From: Natrinema altunense
Lineage (GTDB): Archaea > Halobacteriota > Halobacteria > Halobacteriales > Natrialbaceae
DNA length: 64,000 nt
Direction: 5' to 3'
Assembly: GCF_000731985.1 (NCBI RefSeq)
Contig: NZ_JNCS01000002.1
Location: forward strand, 248,001-312,000
Below the pieces are notes generated by a model that saw only the letters and a list, made by a program, of their open reading frames with translations, was not told the DNA's origin and did not search any database. Below, one piece after another: positions 7,828 through 15,894 of the stretch (positions are counted from its first letter, which is position 1; every line of letters starts with the position of its first letter). Both the position numbers and the translations under genes were made by a program.

Positions 7828-9131
7828 AAGGGTTCGTCCTCGGCGGCGTCAGCTCCGGCATCGGGAAGACCGTTGCGACACTGTCGATCGTTCAGGCACT
7901 CGAGGACGCCGGCCACGAGGTCCAGCCAGCCAAAGCGGGGCCGGACTTCATCGATCCGAGCCACCACGAGGCGATCGCGGGCCGCCCCTCCCGTACCCTC
8001 GACCTGTGGCTCTGCGGCGCGGACGGCCTCCGCCGGAACTATCGGCGCGGTGAGGGCGACATCTGCGTCGTCGAGGGCGTGATGGGCCTCTACGACGGCG
8101 ACGGCTCGAGCACCGCCATGGTCGCCGAAGCGCTCGACCTACCGGTCGTCCTCGTGGTCGACGCGAAAGCGGGGATGGAAAGCGTCGCGGCGACCGCGCT
8201 CGGCTTCCGCGAGTACGCCGACACGATCGGTCGCGATATCGAGGTCGCTGGCGTCGTCGCCCAGCGAGCCCACGGTGGCCGCCACGAGCAGGGGATCCGC
8301 GACGCGCTGCCCGACGATATGGAGTTCTTCGGTAGAATTCCCCCGAACGACGGCCTCGAGATCCCCGATCGACACCTCGGCCTCGAGATGGGCGCGGAGG
8401 CGGCGCTGCCGAAGGCGGCACTGCGGGAAGCCGCCGAGTCGCTCGCGGCCGATCGGCTGGCCGCAGTCGCCGGTGAGCCACCCGCCCCTGAAACCCCGAT
8501 CGAGGCCGCCGAATCGGTCGACGCCACGATCGCCGTCGCCAGCGACGCCGCCTTTTGTTTCCGGTATCCGGCGACGATAGAGCGCTTCCGCGAACGGGCC
8601 GAACTGGTCACCTTCTCGCCGGTCGCTGGCGATCCCGTCCCCGACTGCGACGGCGTCTATCTGCCCGGCGGCTATCCGGAACTCCACGCCGACGCACTCG
8701 AATCCGCCGGCACACTCGACGAACTCGGCGAACGGGCCGGCGACGGACTGCCCGTACTAGGAGAGTGCGGGGGTCTGATGGCTATGAGTCAGTCGCTGAC
8801 GACCGCCGAGGGCGACCGCAGCGAGATGGCTGGCATCCTCCCCGCGGACGTGACCATGCACGACCGCTATCAGGCGCTCGATCACGTCGAACTCGAGGCG
8901 ACCGAGGGAACGCTGACCGCTGACGCTGGCAACACGATTCGCGGTCACGAGTTCCACTACTCGAGCGCCGACGTCGACGGCGACGCCCGGTTCGCATTCG
9001 AGACGGTTCGTGGCGACGGCATCGACGGGGACCACGATGGCCTGACCGAGTACGAGTCGCTCGGGACGTACGTTCACGTCCATGCCGAGAGCGGGGCGTT
9101 CGATCGGTTCCTCGAGCGCTGCGGCCGGTGA
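7824..9131 (+). CDS. cbiA: Cobyrinate a,c-diamide synthase CbiA
   Basis: CbiA uses glutamine and ATP to amidate the a and c side chains of cobyrinic acid. The 435-residue protein has the ATP-binding N-terminal domain starting MKGFVLGGVSSGIGKTVATL (Walker-type loop), KAGPDFIDPSHH for substrate binding, and the ATPase block VEGVMGLYDG. The C-terminal class I glutamine amidotransferase domain has the nucleophile in LGECGGLMAMS and the catalytic His region GHEFHYS. Length is normal. It stands apart from the other cbi genes but shares a candidate operator with the cbiT operon. A 25-codon ORF overlaps its start codon. Confidence 0.95.
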   Translation: MKGFVLGGVSSGIGKTVATLSIVQALEDAGHEVQPAKAGPDFIDPSHHEAIAGRPSRTLDLWLCGADGLRRNYRRGEGDICVVEGVMGLYDGDGSSTAMVAEALDLPVVLVVDAKAGMESVAATALGFREYADTIGRDIEVAGVVAQRAHGGRHEQGIRDALPDDMEFFGRIPPNDGLEIPDRHLGLEMGAEAALPKAALREAAESLAADRLAAVAGEPPAPETPIEAAESVDATIAVASDAAFCFRYPATIERFRERAELVTFSPVAGDPVPDCDGVYLPGGYPELHADALESAGTLDELGERAGDGLPVLGECGGLMAMSQSLTTAEGDRSEMAGILPADVTMHDRYQALDHVELEATEGTLTADAGNTIRGHEFHYSSADVDGDARFAFETVRGDGIDGDHDGLTEYESLGTYVHVHAESGAFDRFLERCGR

Positions 9132-9281
9132 CGACTCGCAGCGCTCGGTGGCGCGACGGTTCGCGATCCGCTCGAGCGCGTTTCGTCTGGGACTGTGCCG
9201 TCTCGCCCCTTCAGTGCCGACCAGTCGGCCCTGGCGCGAATGGCTGAATTTATGCCGCCCGTGTCGGTAAATTGTCCGGTA

Positions 9282-10628
9282 GTGACAACACTCAGGATTT
9301 TCGGGACGATCCATGCGAATACGCGACGCATCGTCGAAGACGATCTCCGGGAATTCGCGAGTGGAGCGGACGCGATCGCGGTCGAGCAGCCACGACTCGG
9401 GGGGACCGCTCGTTCGGCGATCGGCCTCGTCTGCCGGTATCCGCTCTTTTTCGTCGGCCTCCAGTTGCTTTTCGTGCTCCAGATGCCGCTGTACGTGCTG
9501 TGCAATCGTGACCTTCGGTCCGCCGAATTTCTCGTGGCGCGAACGGTGGCAGGGAAGCGGCCGGTACACGAGGTCGACCGTCATCCGCTCGACGTCCTGT
9601 CCGACCGCAGTCCCGGCTGGATCGTCGGCAACTGGCTCGCGTTCCTCGCGGTCGCGGTCGTGTTCCCGATCGAGACGCTCGTCGCGGTCGGACTCGCAGT
9701 CGGCCTGCTATCGGTGACGACGGTTCGATCCCGCTGTGGGTTCCGAATCCCGATGCTCGTCGCGGCGCTGTCGCTAGCCGCAGTTGCCTACGGCTCGGTG
9801 GTCGCCGGCATTTTCCTGTCCGACATCGCTGGAAGCGTCGTCCTGATCTATCTGGGGGCGGGGTACCTCCTCATCAGGCGCACGCTCGAGGCACGCAACG
9901 AGGCGATGCTCGCGGAGGTCGCCGCGCTGGCGACGGCCAACGGCTACGATCGGGTCTGTCTCGCGATCGGATATAAACACCTGCCTGGAATGGTCGAGCA
10001 CGCATCTGGACACGGGTTACTGACGGCGGACGTCTTCGAGCCGCACTGGCGCGCCTCAGGTGAGGTACTCGAGTCGGAAGCGGTCCTCGACCGCGACGAT
10101 TCCGACGCTCGGCCGAACATGGAAACGGCCGGAACGGTGCTCCGCCGCCGAGCCGCGGCGACCGGAATCGACTGGCTCGTGATCGCGTTGCTCGCGTTCT
10201 CCGCATCGGCGCTCCTCGCCGGGCTCGATGCGGACGCTTCGGGCGGCGGTGATGCGGTTATCGGCGGTCTCATCCTGCTCTGGTGGCTTCTATTGCCGCC
10301 GACGTACTTCGTCGTCGGGGAGGCGACGTACGGGCGGACCGTCGGCAAGTCACTCCTCGATCTCGCCGTCGTTCGAATCGACGGCTCGCCGTGTACGCTC
10401 GGCGACGCGATCGTTCGGACGGTGCTGCTCCCGCTCGATTTCCTTCCGGCCGGGTATTGCCTCGGTGCCATCATCGCTTCCACGACCGACTACGGCCAGC
10501 GACTCGGCGATATCGCGGCCGGGACGACCGTGGTGAAACGCGAGCGGGTGACCGATTCCGCGGCGTCGTCGCGCCGCTCGTGCTCCTCGAGTGGTGTTGA
10601 TCCCGATGCGAACCGTACAAGTATTTAA
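9282..10628 (+). CDS. TraB/PrgY-like domain fused to RDD membrane domain
   Basis: The N-terminus (LRIFGTIHANTRRIVEDDL, then DAIAVEQPR) resembles the TraB/PrgY fold, which begins with a GTxH motif and an acidic VELD-type strand. A second TraB-like piece, VCLAIGYKHLPGMVEHA, appears in the middle, after several membrane helices. From about residue 290 there is a complete RDD domain: GIDWLVIALLAF, YGRTVGKSLLDLAVVRI and TDYGQRLGDIAAGTTVV. The GTG at 9282 was chosen because a TATA-like AATTTAT (about 9247-9253) lies 30 bp upstream and homologous N-termini begin there. In-frame starts at 9195, 9240 and 9252 are possible. The substrate is unknown. It has no evident link to cobalamin. Confidence 0.8.
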   Translation: MTTLRIFGTIHANTRRIVEDDLREFASGADAIAVEQPRLGGTARSAIGLVCRYPLFFVGLQLLFVLQMPLYVLCNRDLRSAEFLVARTVAGKRPVHEVDRHPLDVLSDRSPGWIVGNWLAFLAVAVVFPIETLVAVGLAVGLLSVTTVRSRCGFRIPMLVAALSLAAVAYGSVVAGIFLSDIAGSVVLIYLGAGYLLIRRTLEARNEAMLAEVAALATANGYDRVCLAIGYKHLPGMVEHASGHGLLTADVFEPHWRASGEVLESEAVLDRDDSDARPNMETAGTVLRRRAAATGIDWLVIALLAFSASALLAGLDADASGGGDAVIGGLILLWWLLLPPTYFVVGEATYGRTVGKSLLDLAVVRIDGSPCTLGDAIVRTVLLPLDFLPAGYCLGAIIASTTDYGQRLGDIAAGTTVVKRERVTDSAASSRRSCSSSGVDPDANRTSI

Positions 10629-10655
10629 CACGATGTTCGTGGTAGCAGCCCTCGC

Positions 10656-11435
10656 ATGTCGGAAACAGTCCAGCGTCTCGAACCGTTGTCGCATCGTCCA
10701 CTGACAGACCGGACCTGTCTCGTAACGGGCTCTTCCCGGGGCATCGGTCGCGAAATCGCGTTCGAACTCGCCCGCTGCGGGGCCGACGTGGCCGTAAACT
10801 ACCGCTCGTCCGACGAATCGGCGCGCGAAGTCACCGAGACGATCGCGGAGAACGGCGAAACGGCCGTCCCTGTACAGGCGGACGTCTCGGACCCGGCGGC
10901 GGTCGAGCGGATGGCAGCGGAGGTCCGCGAGGAACTCGGCGAAATCGACGTGCTCGTCAACAACGCGGGGATTACCATCGACCGCACGTTCGAGGAGATG
11001 ACCTACGAGGACTGGCAGACGGTCATCGATATTAACCTGAACGGGACGTTCAACTGTACGAACGCGTTCTACGAGGACATCAAGACGTCCGACCACGGCC
11101 GACTCATCAACATCTCGAGCGTCGTCGGCCAGCAGGGCAACTACGGCCAGGCGAATTACGCGACCTCGAAGGGCGGTCTGTTTGCCTTTACGCGGACGCT
11201 GGCGCTGGAACTCGCCGACCACGGCTCCACGGCAAACTGCGTCGCACCGGGGTTCACCGAGACGGAGATGCTCGAGAAGGTTCCCGACCGAGTACAGGAC
11301 AAGATCCGCGAGGAGATCCCGCTGGGCCGGTTCGCCGACCCCACGGACATCGTCGGCATGGTCCGCTTTCTCGCCGGCGATCAGGCGGAGTACATGACCG
11401 GCCAGGTGCTGGGGATCAACGGCGGGCTGGAGTAG
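10656..11435 (+). CDS. SDR-family 3-oxoacyl-ACP / acetoacetyl-CoA reductase-like protein
   Basis: This is a classical short-chain dehydrogenase of 259 residues. It has the NADP(H)-binding TGSSRGIGREIAFELARCG near residue 24, VLVNNAGIT, the catalytic serine in LINISSVVGQQG, the YxxxK pair in YATSKGG, and a closing GQVLGINGGLE. The sequence is closest in style to FabG/PhaB (beta-ketoacyl reductases). In haloarchaea, which lack fatty-acid synthase, such proteins often make 3-hydroxybutyryl-CoA for polyhydroxyalkanoate. No pha genes are present here, so the substrate is not settled. It is preceded by a 27-nt gap and followed by the cbi promoter region. Confidence 0.9.
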   Translation: MSETVQRLEPLSHRPLTDRTCLVTGSSRGIGREIAFELARCGADVAVNYRSSDESAREVTETIAENGETAVPVQADVSDPAAVERMAAEVREELGEIDVLVNNAGITIDRTFEEMTYEDWQTVIDINLNGTFNCTNAFYEDIKTSDHGRLINISSVVGQQGNYGQANYATSKGGLFAFTRTLALELADHGSTANCVAPGFTETEMLEKVPDRVQDKIREEIPLGRFADPTDIVGMVRFLAGDQAEYMTGQVLGINGGLE

Positions 11436-11578
11436 TACCGAGTCGCTGCGAACCCGACTGGAGCCACCCCTTAGCCACGTCTCCGTTTCGCGGCTGTTCC
11501 GGTTCGAAGCCGCAATCGATGCGGTGTGAGATCCAGTTTAGGCCGAACTGACAGTCCGCTCGCGTTCGACAATTCTCG

Positions 11579-11646
11579 TTGTTTTACTCCAATCCAATGT
11601 GAGCAATCGCAGTTGTTCTACCCCAAACAAAATTGTTTTAGGGACG
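11579..11646. promoter_or_regulatory. Repeated TTG-N3-TA-N3-CAA operator region and promoter of the cbi operon
   Basis: Two full copies of the dyad occur: TTGTTTTACTCCAA at 11579-11592 and TTGTTCTACCCCAA at 11613-11626. A third, partial copy, TTGTTTTAGGGACG, lies at 11633-11646. In the third, TTTTAGGG (11637 onward) sits about 25 bp before the cbiT ATG and could be the TATA box. A repressor bound to the array would then block transcription directly. The spacing is 34 and 20 bp. The same dyad precedes cbiA. Confidence 0.6.
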
Positions 11647-11662
11647 GGCTCTGTTCCAACGG

Positions 11663-12271
11663 ATGATGCCACCCATCGCGCTTCCACACGACGCGAAGGC
11701 CGGACCGACGAAGTCCGAGGTCCGGGCCGTCGTCCGCTCGAAGCTCGCGCTCGAGCCGGACGACCACTTCGCGGAGGTCGGCTCCTGTACGGGAGCCGTC
11801 ACCATCGAAGCCGCACAGCGAGCCGGGCGAGTGACCGCCGTCGAGCGGAAACCCGAGCGACTCGAGACGACGGAGAAGAACCTCGCCGCGAACGAGACGT
11901 CGGTACGGGCCGACGTCGACCTGCGCAACGCGGAAGCGCCCGACGGACTGCCCGACGACGCCGACGCGCTCTTTCTGGGCGGGAGTCGGAACTTCGAGGC
12001 GGTCCTCGACCACGCCGTCGACACCGAAATCGACCGCGTCGTCATGAACGTCTCCCGGCTCGAGGTCGCGGGCAAAGCAACGGACGCCTTCCGCGAGCGA
12101 GACCTGCTCGAGGAGGTCGTCCAGTTCCAGGTAAGTCACGGCTACGAACTCGCCGGCGCGACGAGCTTTAACTCGGATAACCCGGTCTACATGCTGGTCG
12201 GGAGCGCGACGCCGGACGACGAGGACGGCGAGCGAGTCGCCGCAGACGGAAGCGGGGGCGGTTCCCAGTGA
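11663..12271 (+). CDS. cbiT: Cobalt-precorrin-6B C15-methyltransferase (decarboxylating) CbiT
   Basis: CbiT methylates C-15 and removes the C-12 acetate carboxyl group in corrin synthesis. The 202-residue protein has the usual start PHDAKAGPTKSEVRAV followed by the SAM-binding segment FAEVGSCTGAVTIEAA and ALFLGGSRNFEAVLD. Two ATGs (11663 and 11666) are possible; the first fits leaderless spacing from the TATA-like TTTTAGGG. It is first in the main cbi operon and overlaps the next gene by GTGA. A short hydrophilic tail (ERVAADGSGGGSQ) is typical of haloarchaeal extensions. Confidence 0.95.
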   Translation: MMPPIALPHDAKAGPTKSEVRAVVRSKLALEPDDHFAEVGSCTGAVTIEAAQRAGRVTAVERKPERLETTEKNLAANETSVRADVDLRNAEAPDGLPDDADALFLGGSRNFEAVLDHAVDTEIDRVVMNVSRLEVAGKATDAFRERDLLEEVVQFQVSHGYELAGATSFNSDNPVYMLVGSATPDDEDGERVAADGSGGGSQ

Positions 12272-13074
12272 CGCTGTACGGCGTCGGACTCGGCCCCGGC
12301 GAGGCCGACCTCGTCACGGTTCGCGGGAAGGAGGTTCTCGAGAACGCGGACGTGGTCTACTCCCCGGGCCGTCTGTCGCGGACGGTCGCGCTGAACCACG
12401 TCGACGAGGCGAAGATCGGGGACCTCGATTTCCCGATGACGAAAGACGAGGAGAAGCTGCGAACGGCGTGGAAGGAAGCCGCCGCGGAGATCGCCCCGAA
12501 CGCACGGGACGGCGACGTCGCCTTCGTCACGCTGGGCGATCCGAACGTCTACTCGACGTTCGGCCACCTGCGCCGGACGATCGACGCCTTTCATTCGGAT
12601 GTCGAGTTGGAGATCGTCCCCGGCGTGAGCGCCGTCACGGCCTTCGCGACCGCGATGGGCGTCGAAATCGAGGCCGGCGCAGGGCTCTCCTTGCGAGAGG
12701 CCGCCGCCGGCCACAGCCCGACCGGCCCGGACCGGATGATCCTGTTCAAGGTCACCGACGCGCCGGCCACCCACGAGGGCCTCGTCGAGGCCGGCTACGA
12801 CGTGACCTACGGCCGCCGGCTGTTCATGGAACAGGGCGAGACGATCGTCACTGACGACCCCGACGAGATCGACGAGCGCGATTACTACACGCTCGCCTAC
12901 GCCGAGAAGGAGGGTCTCGAGGTCGAGCAGGCGACAGCGGCGTTCGAGACCGACGACGAGGCTGGGACGGACGAGACGACCGCGGACGGGGAGCCGGTGA
13001 CTGACGGTGGAGAACGACGTGCACTCGAGCGTGCCGGAGGCCGTGACGGCAGCGACCGTGGAGGCAACCGATGA
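12268..13074 (+). CDS. cbiL: Cobalt-precorrin-2 C20-methyltransferase CbiL
   Basis: This SAM-dependent methylase adds a methyl group at C-20 of cobalt-factor II/precorrin-2. The tetrapyrrole methylase motifs are YGVGLGPGEADLVTVRGK at the N-terminus, FVTLGDPNVYSTF near residue 90 and EIVPGVSAVTAFATAMG near residue 115. The PTGPDRMILFKVTD segment is characteristic of the C20 group. The start is GTG, sharing GTGA with the cbiT stop. About 35 residues at the C-terminus are acidic and variable. It overlaps cbiF by 4 bp. Confidence 0.94.
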   Translation: MTLYGVGLGPGEADLVTVRGKEVLENADVVYSPGRLSRTVALNHVDEAKIGDLDFPMTKDEEKLRTAWKEAAAEIAPNARDGDVAFVTLGDPNVYSTFGHLRRTIDAFHSDVELEIVPGVSAVTAFATAMGVEIEAGAGLSLREAAAGHSPTGPDRMILFKVTDAPATHEGLVEAGYDVTYGRRLFMEQGETIVTDDPDEIDERDYYTLAYAEKEGLEVEQATAAFETDDEAGTDETTADGEPVTDGGERRALERAGGRDGSDRGGNR

Positions 13075-13991
13075 CCGACGAGACGGGGAACGACCCACAG
13101 GACGCGATCGATTCGCAGGGCGAACACCGCCGCGAGGAACTGGACGACCGGATCTTCGAGCACAGCGCCGGCGACGAACAGGCCGGGATCCCCTTCGTCG
13201 GTGCCGGGCCGGGTAATCCGCGGCTGCTGACCGTCGCCGGGAAGGAACTGCTCGAGGCGGCCGACCTCGTCGTCCACGCCGGCTCGCTGGTCAACAGCGA
13301 ACTGTTAGACGAGTACTGTGCCCACGCCGAACTGGTGAACTCCGTCGGGAAGGACCTCGAGGAGCTAATTCCGCTGATGCGGGACGCCTACGAGGAGGGC
13401 CGAAACGTGGTCCGTCTGCACAGCGGCGATCCCGCGATCTACGGTGCCGCCTTGGAGCAGATGGACGCGCTGGAACACGAGGGCGTACCGACTCACTTCG
13501 TGCCCGGCGTCACGTCGGCGTTCGCGGCCAGCGCGACGCTGCGGACGCAGCTGACGCTCAACGAGGTCTCGAACCACGTCGCCTTCACCCGGCCCCAGGG
13601 CAAGACCCTGACGCCCGAGGAGGACCACATCTCCGAGTTCGTCGAGATGGGCGACGTGACGACCTGCATCTATCTGGGGACCCACGCGGTCCGGGACACG
13701 ATGGACCGCCTGCTCGAGGACGAGCACGACCCCGAGACGCCGGTCGCGGTGATCTACCACGCGTCGTGGCCCGACGAGGACGTGATCATCGGCTCGATCG
13801 GCGATATCGCGGACAAGGTCGAGGCAGCGGGCTACCGCGCCTCGGCGCTGGTCGTCATCGGCGACGCCGTGACCGGCGCGGGCTACGAGCGCTCGTTCCT
13901 CTACGGCGACTGGGCCGACCGCGGCCCCGACTCGAGCGACGCGGACGAATCGGACGCACAGGCGAACGAAACGCAAGCGGGAGACGACTGA
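13071..13991 (+). CDS. cbiF: Cobalt-precorrin-4 C11-methyltransferase CbiF
   Basis: CbiF methylates C-11 of the ring-contracted cobalt-precorrin-4. After an acidic leader of about 40 residues, the protein shows PFVGAGPGNPRLLTVAGKEL, DLVVHAGSLVN (a CbiF/CobM signature), VRLHSGDPAIYGA and FVPGVTSAFAASATL. The TRPQGKTLTPEE segment also fits the C11 group. The C-terminal 20 residues are an Asp/Ala-rich tail. ATGA overlap with cbiL and a 3-nt gap to cbiG show one operon. Confidence 0.95.
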   Translation: MTDETGNDPQDAIDSQGEHRREELDDRIFEHSAGDEQAGIPFVGAGPGNPRLLTVAGKELLEAADLVVHAGSLVNSELLDEYCAHAELVNSVGKDLEELIPLMRDAYEEGRNVVRLHSGDPAIYGAALEQMDALEHEGVPTHFVPGVTSAFAASATLRTQLTLNEVSNHVAFTRPQGKTLTPEEDHISEFVEMGDVTTCIYLGTHAVRDTMDRLLEDEHDPETPVAVIYHASWPDEDVIIGSIGDIADKVEAAGYRASALVVIGDAVTGAGYERSFLYGDWADRGPDSSDADESDAQANETQAGDD

Positions 13992-13994
13992 CTC

Positions 13995-14984
13995 ATGAGT
14001 ACGGACAACGCTGACAACGCGAACGACGAGTCGGGTTCCGACGGCGGCCACTGTTCGACGGCGGATTCGGACGGCGAGGTCGCCGAGGAGATCGCGATCA
14101 TCTCCTTCGAACGGAAGATGGACACCGCCGAGGAGATCAAAGCCGAGATCGGCGATCGCTACGAGGCGATCGACATCATCGAGTACCACGGCGACGTCTT
14201 CGAGGAGCACTGGGGCGAGTACGACTGTTTCATCGGGCTGATGGCGTCGGGCATCGCGATGCGGAAGACGGCCCACCTGCTCGACGACAAGTGGGACGAC
14301 CCCGCGATCTGCGTCGTCGACGAAGAACTGACGTGGGCCATCCCGATCACGGGCGGCCACCACGGCGCGAACCAGGTCGCACAGGACCTGGCGACGATGG
14401 GTGCCGTCCCGGCGATGACCACCGCCTCGGAGGCGGCCGGCAAGCAGGGCGTCGAGTCCCGCGCGAAGGCGATGGACACTCACGTCGTCAACGGCGACTC
14501 GACGGTCAAGACGAACCTCGCCGTCCTCGACGAGAACCTCGGCCCCGTTGCCAGACTCGACGGACCGAAGGCCGTCCTCGTCGGCGACGACGTGACGGTG
14601 CTCAAACGGAACAAGGACGACGGCGTCGTCCTCGGCACCGGCAGCGTCTCCGGTGCGAGCAAAGAGGCGTTCCTCGCAGCGTGGGAGGACGCACTCGAGC
14701 AAACGGACTACGACGTCGACGACGTGGAGTTCGTCGGCACCGCGACCCGAAAAGAGGACGAGGAGGGGCTGCTCGAGGCCGCACAGGAACTCGACCTCGG
14801 CGTCGTCGCCTTCGACAAGGAGACCCTGCTCGCACACGAGGGACCGACGCCCTCGAAGTCGAAGGAGCTGATCGGCTGGCCCGGCGTCTCCGAGGCCTCG
14901 GCGATCGCGGGCGGTGCCGAACAGGAACTGGTCCTCGAGAAGATCAGCTACGAAAACGAGGTCACGGTGGCGATCGGTCGATGA
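13995..14984 (+). CDS. cbiG: Cobalt-precorrin-5A hydrolase CbiG
   Basis: CbiG opens the delta-lactone of cobalt-precorrin-5A and releases acetaldehyde, a step found only in the anaerobic (cobalt-early) pathway. Characteristic blocks are FIGLMASGIAMRKTAHLL, PITGGHHGANQVAQDLA and the C-terminal domain SKSKELIGWPGVSEASAIAG. Length (329 aa) is normal. A serine/aspartate-rich N-terminal stretch of about 30 residues precedes the domain. Its ATGA overlap with the next gene fixes that gene's start at 14981. Confidence 0.95.
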   Translation: MSTDNADNANDESGSDGGHCSTADSDGEVAEEIAIISFERKMDTAEEIKAEIGDRYEAIDIIEYHGDVFEEHWGEYDCFIGLMASGIAMRKTAHLLDDKWDDPAICVVDEELTWAIPITGGHHGANQVAQDLATMGAVPAMTTASEAAGKQGVESRAKAMDTHVVNGDSTVKTNLAVLDENLGPVARLDGPKAVLVGDDVTVLKRNKDDGVVLGTGSVSGASKEAFLAAWEDALEQTDYDVDDVEFVGTATRKEDEEGLLEAAQELDLGVVAFDKETLLAHEGPTPSKSKELIGWPGVSEASAIAGGAEQELVLEKISYENEVTVAIGR

Positions 14985-15877
14985 GTTCGGACGACGAATC
15001 CGCCGAGGCGGAGACGACTGCGGACGCGACGGCCGGCGGCACCCCCGACGACCACGGGACCCTCTACGTCGTCGGCATCGGCCCCGGCCTGCCCGACCAC
15101 ATGACCAAGCGTGCCAAGGAGGTCATCGAGTCCTCTGAGGTCGTCATCGCCTCGAGCCTCTACCAGGAGTTCCTGCGCGACGACGGTACCCTGCTGCCGG
15201 AAGAAGAGACGGACGAGGACGGCATCGCGATCCGAGACGACGGCTTCGAGCAGGAGATCGTCCGCTCGACGATGGGCCGCCAGATCGAACTCGCCCGCGC
15301 GGCGTTCGACCACGTCCGTGAGGGGAAGGACGTGGCCCACGTCTCGGGCGGCGATCCGTCGGTCTACGGCAAGTCCGACCTGATATTCAAGATGGCCGAG
15401 GAGGACGACGCGACGGATATTCCGATCGAGATCGTCCCCGGCATCACCGCGGCACTCGGCGGGTCGGCGAACGTCGGCGCGCCGCTGTGTAACGACTTCT
15501 GTACGGTCTCGCTGTCGGACAAGTGGCGCGGCTGGGACGAGATCGAGGAGAAGTTGCGCGCGACCGCAGTCAGCGACTTCGTGATCGTCCTCTACAACTG
15601 CTGGCGCAACTACGAGAAAGCGGTCGAGATCGTCCGCGAGGAACGGACGGACGACGCTTACGTGGCCATCGTCAACGACGCGGGCCGCGCGGATGCCGGC
15701 CGAAACGGCGAGAGCCAGTTCGTCACCACCCTCGGCGAGGCCGCCGACCACGACGACAAGGTGTCGGGGATGGGCACCTCGCTGATCATCGGCAACCACG
15801 AGACCGAAACCTGGCGCAACGACGATCGAACGTACCTCGTCACCCCGCGCGGCGGGCGTGACGTCGACGACTTCTGA
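14981..15877 (+). CDS. cbiH: Precorrin-3B/cobalt-factor III C17-methyltransferase (CbiH, first copy)
   Basis: CbiH methylates C-17 and drives ring contraction. This 298-residue protein has LYVVGIGPGLPDHMTKRAKE, HVSGGDPSVYGKSDLIFK, EIVPGITAALGGSANVGAPL and the family motif FVIVLYNCWRNYEKA. It is the first of two adjacent CbiH-type genes. The start at 14981 overlaps the cbiG stop (ATGA); a much longer frame extends upstream but only reads cbiG out of phase. Haloarchaeal genomes often label such a pair cbiH1/cbiH2; I cannot tell which copy is the ring-contracting enzyme. Confidence 0.92.
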   Translation: MSSDDESAEAETTADATAGGTPDDHGTLYVVGIGPGLPDHMTKRAKEVIESSEVVIASSLYQEFLRDDGTLLPEEETDEDGIAIRDDGFEQEIVRSTMGRQIELARAAFDHVREGKDVAHVSGGDPSVYGKSDLIFKMAEEDDATDIPIEIVPGITAALGGSANVGAPLCNDFCTVSLSDKWRGWDEIEEKLRATAVSDFVIVLYNCWRNYEKAVEIVREERTDDAYVAIVNDAGRADAGRNGESQFVTTLGEAADHDDKVSGMGTSLIIGNHETETWRNDDRTYLVTPRGGRDVDDF

Positions 15878-15894
15878 AACCAGTATCATCAACC

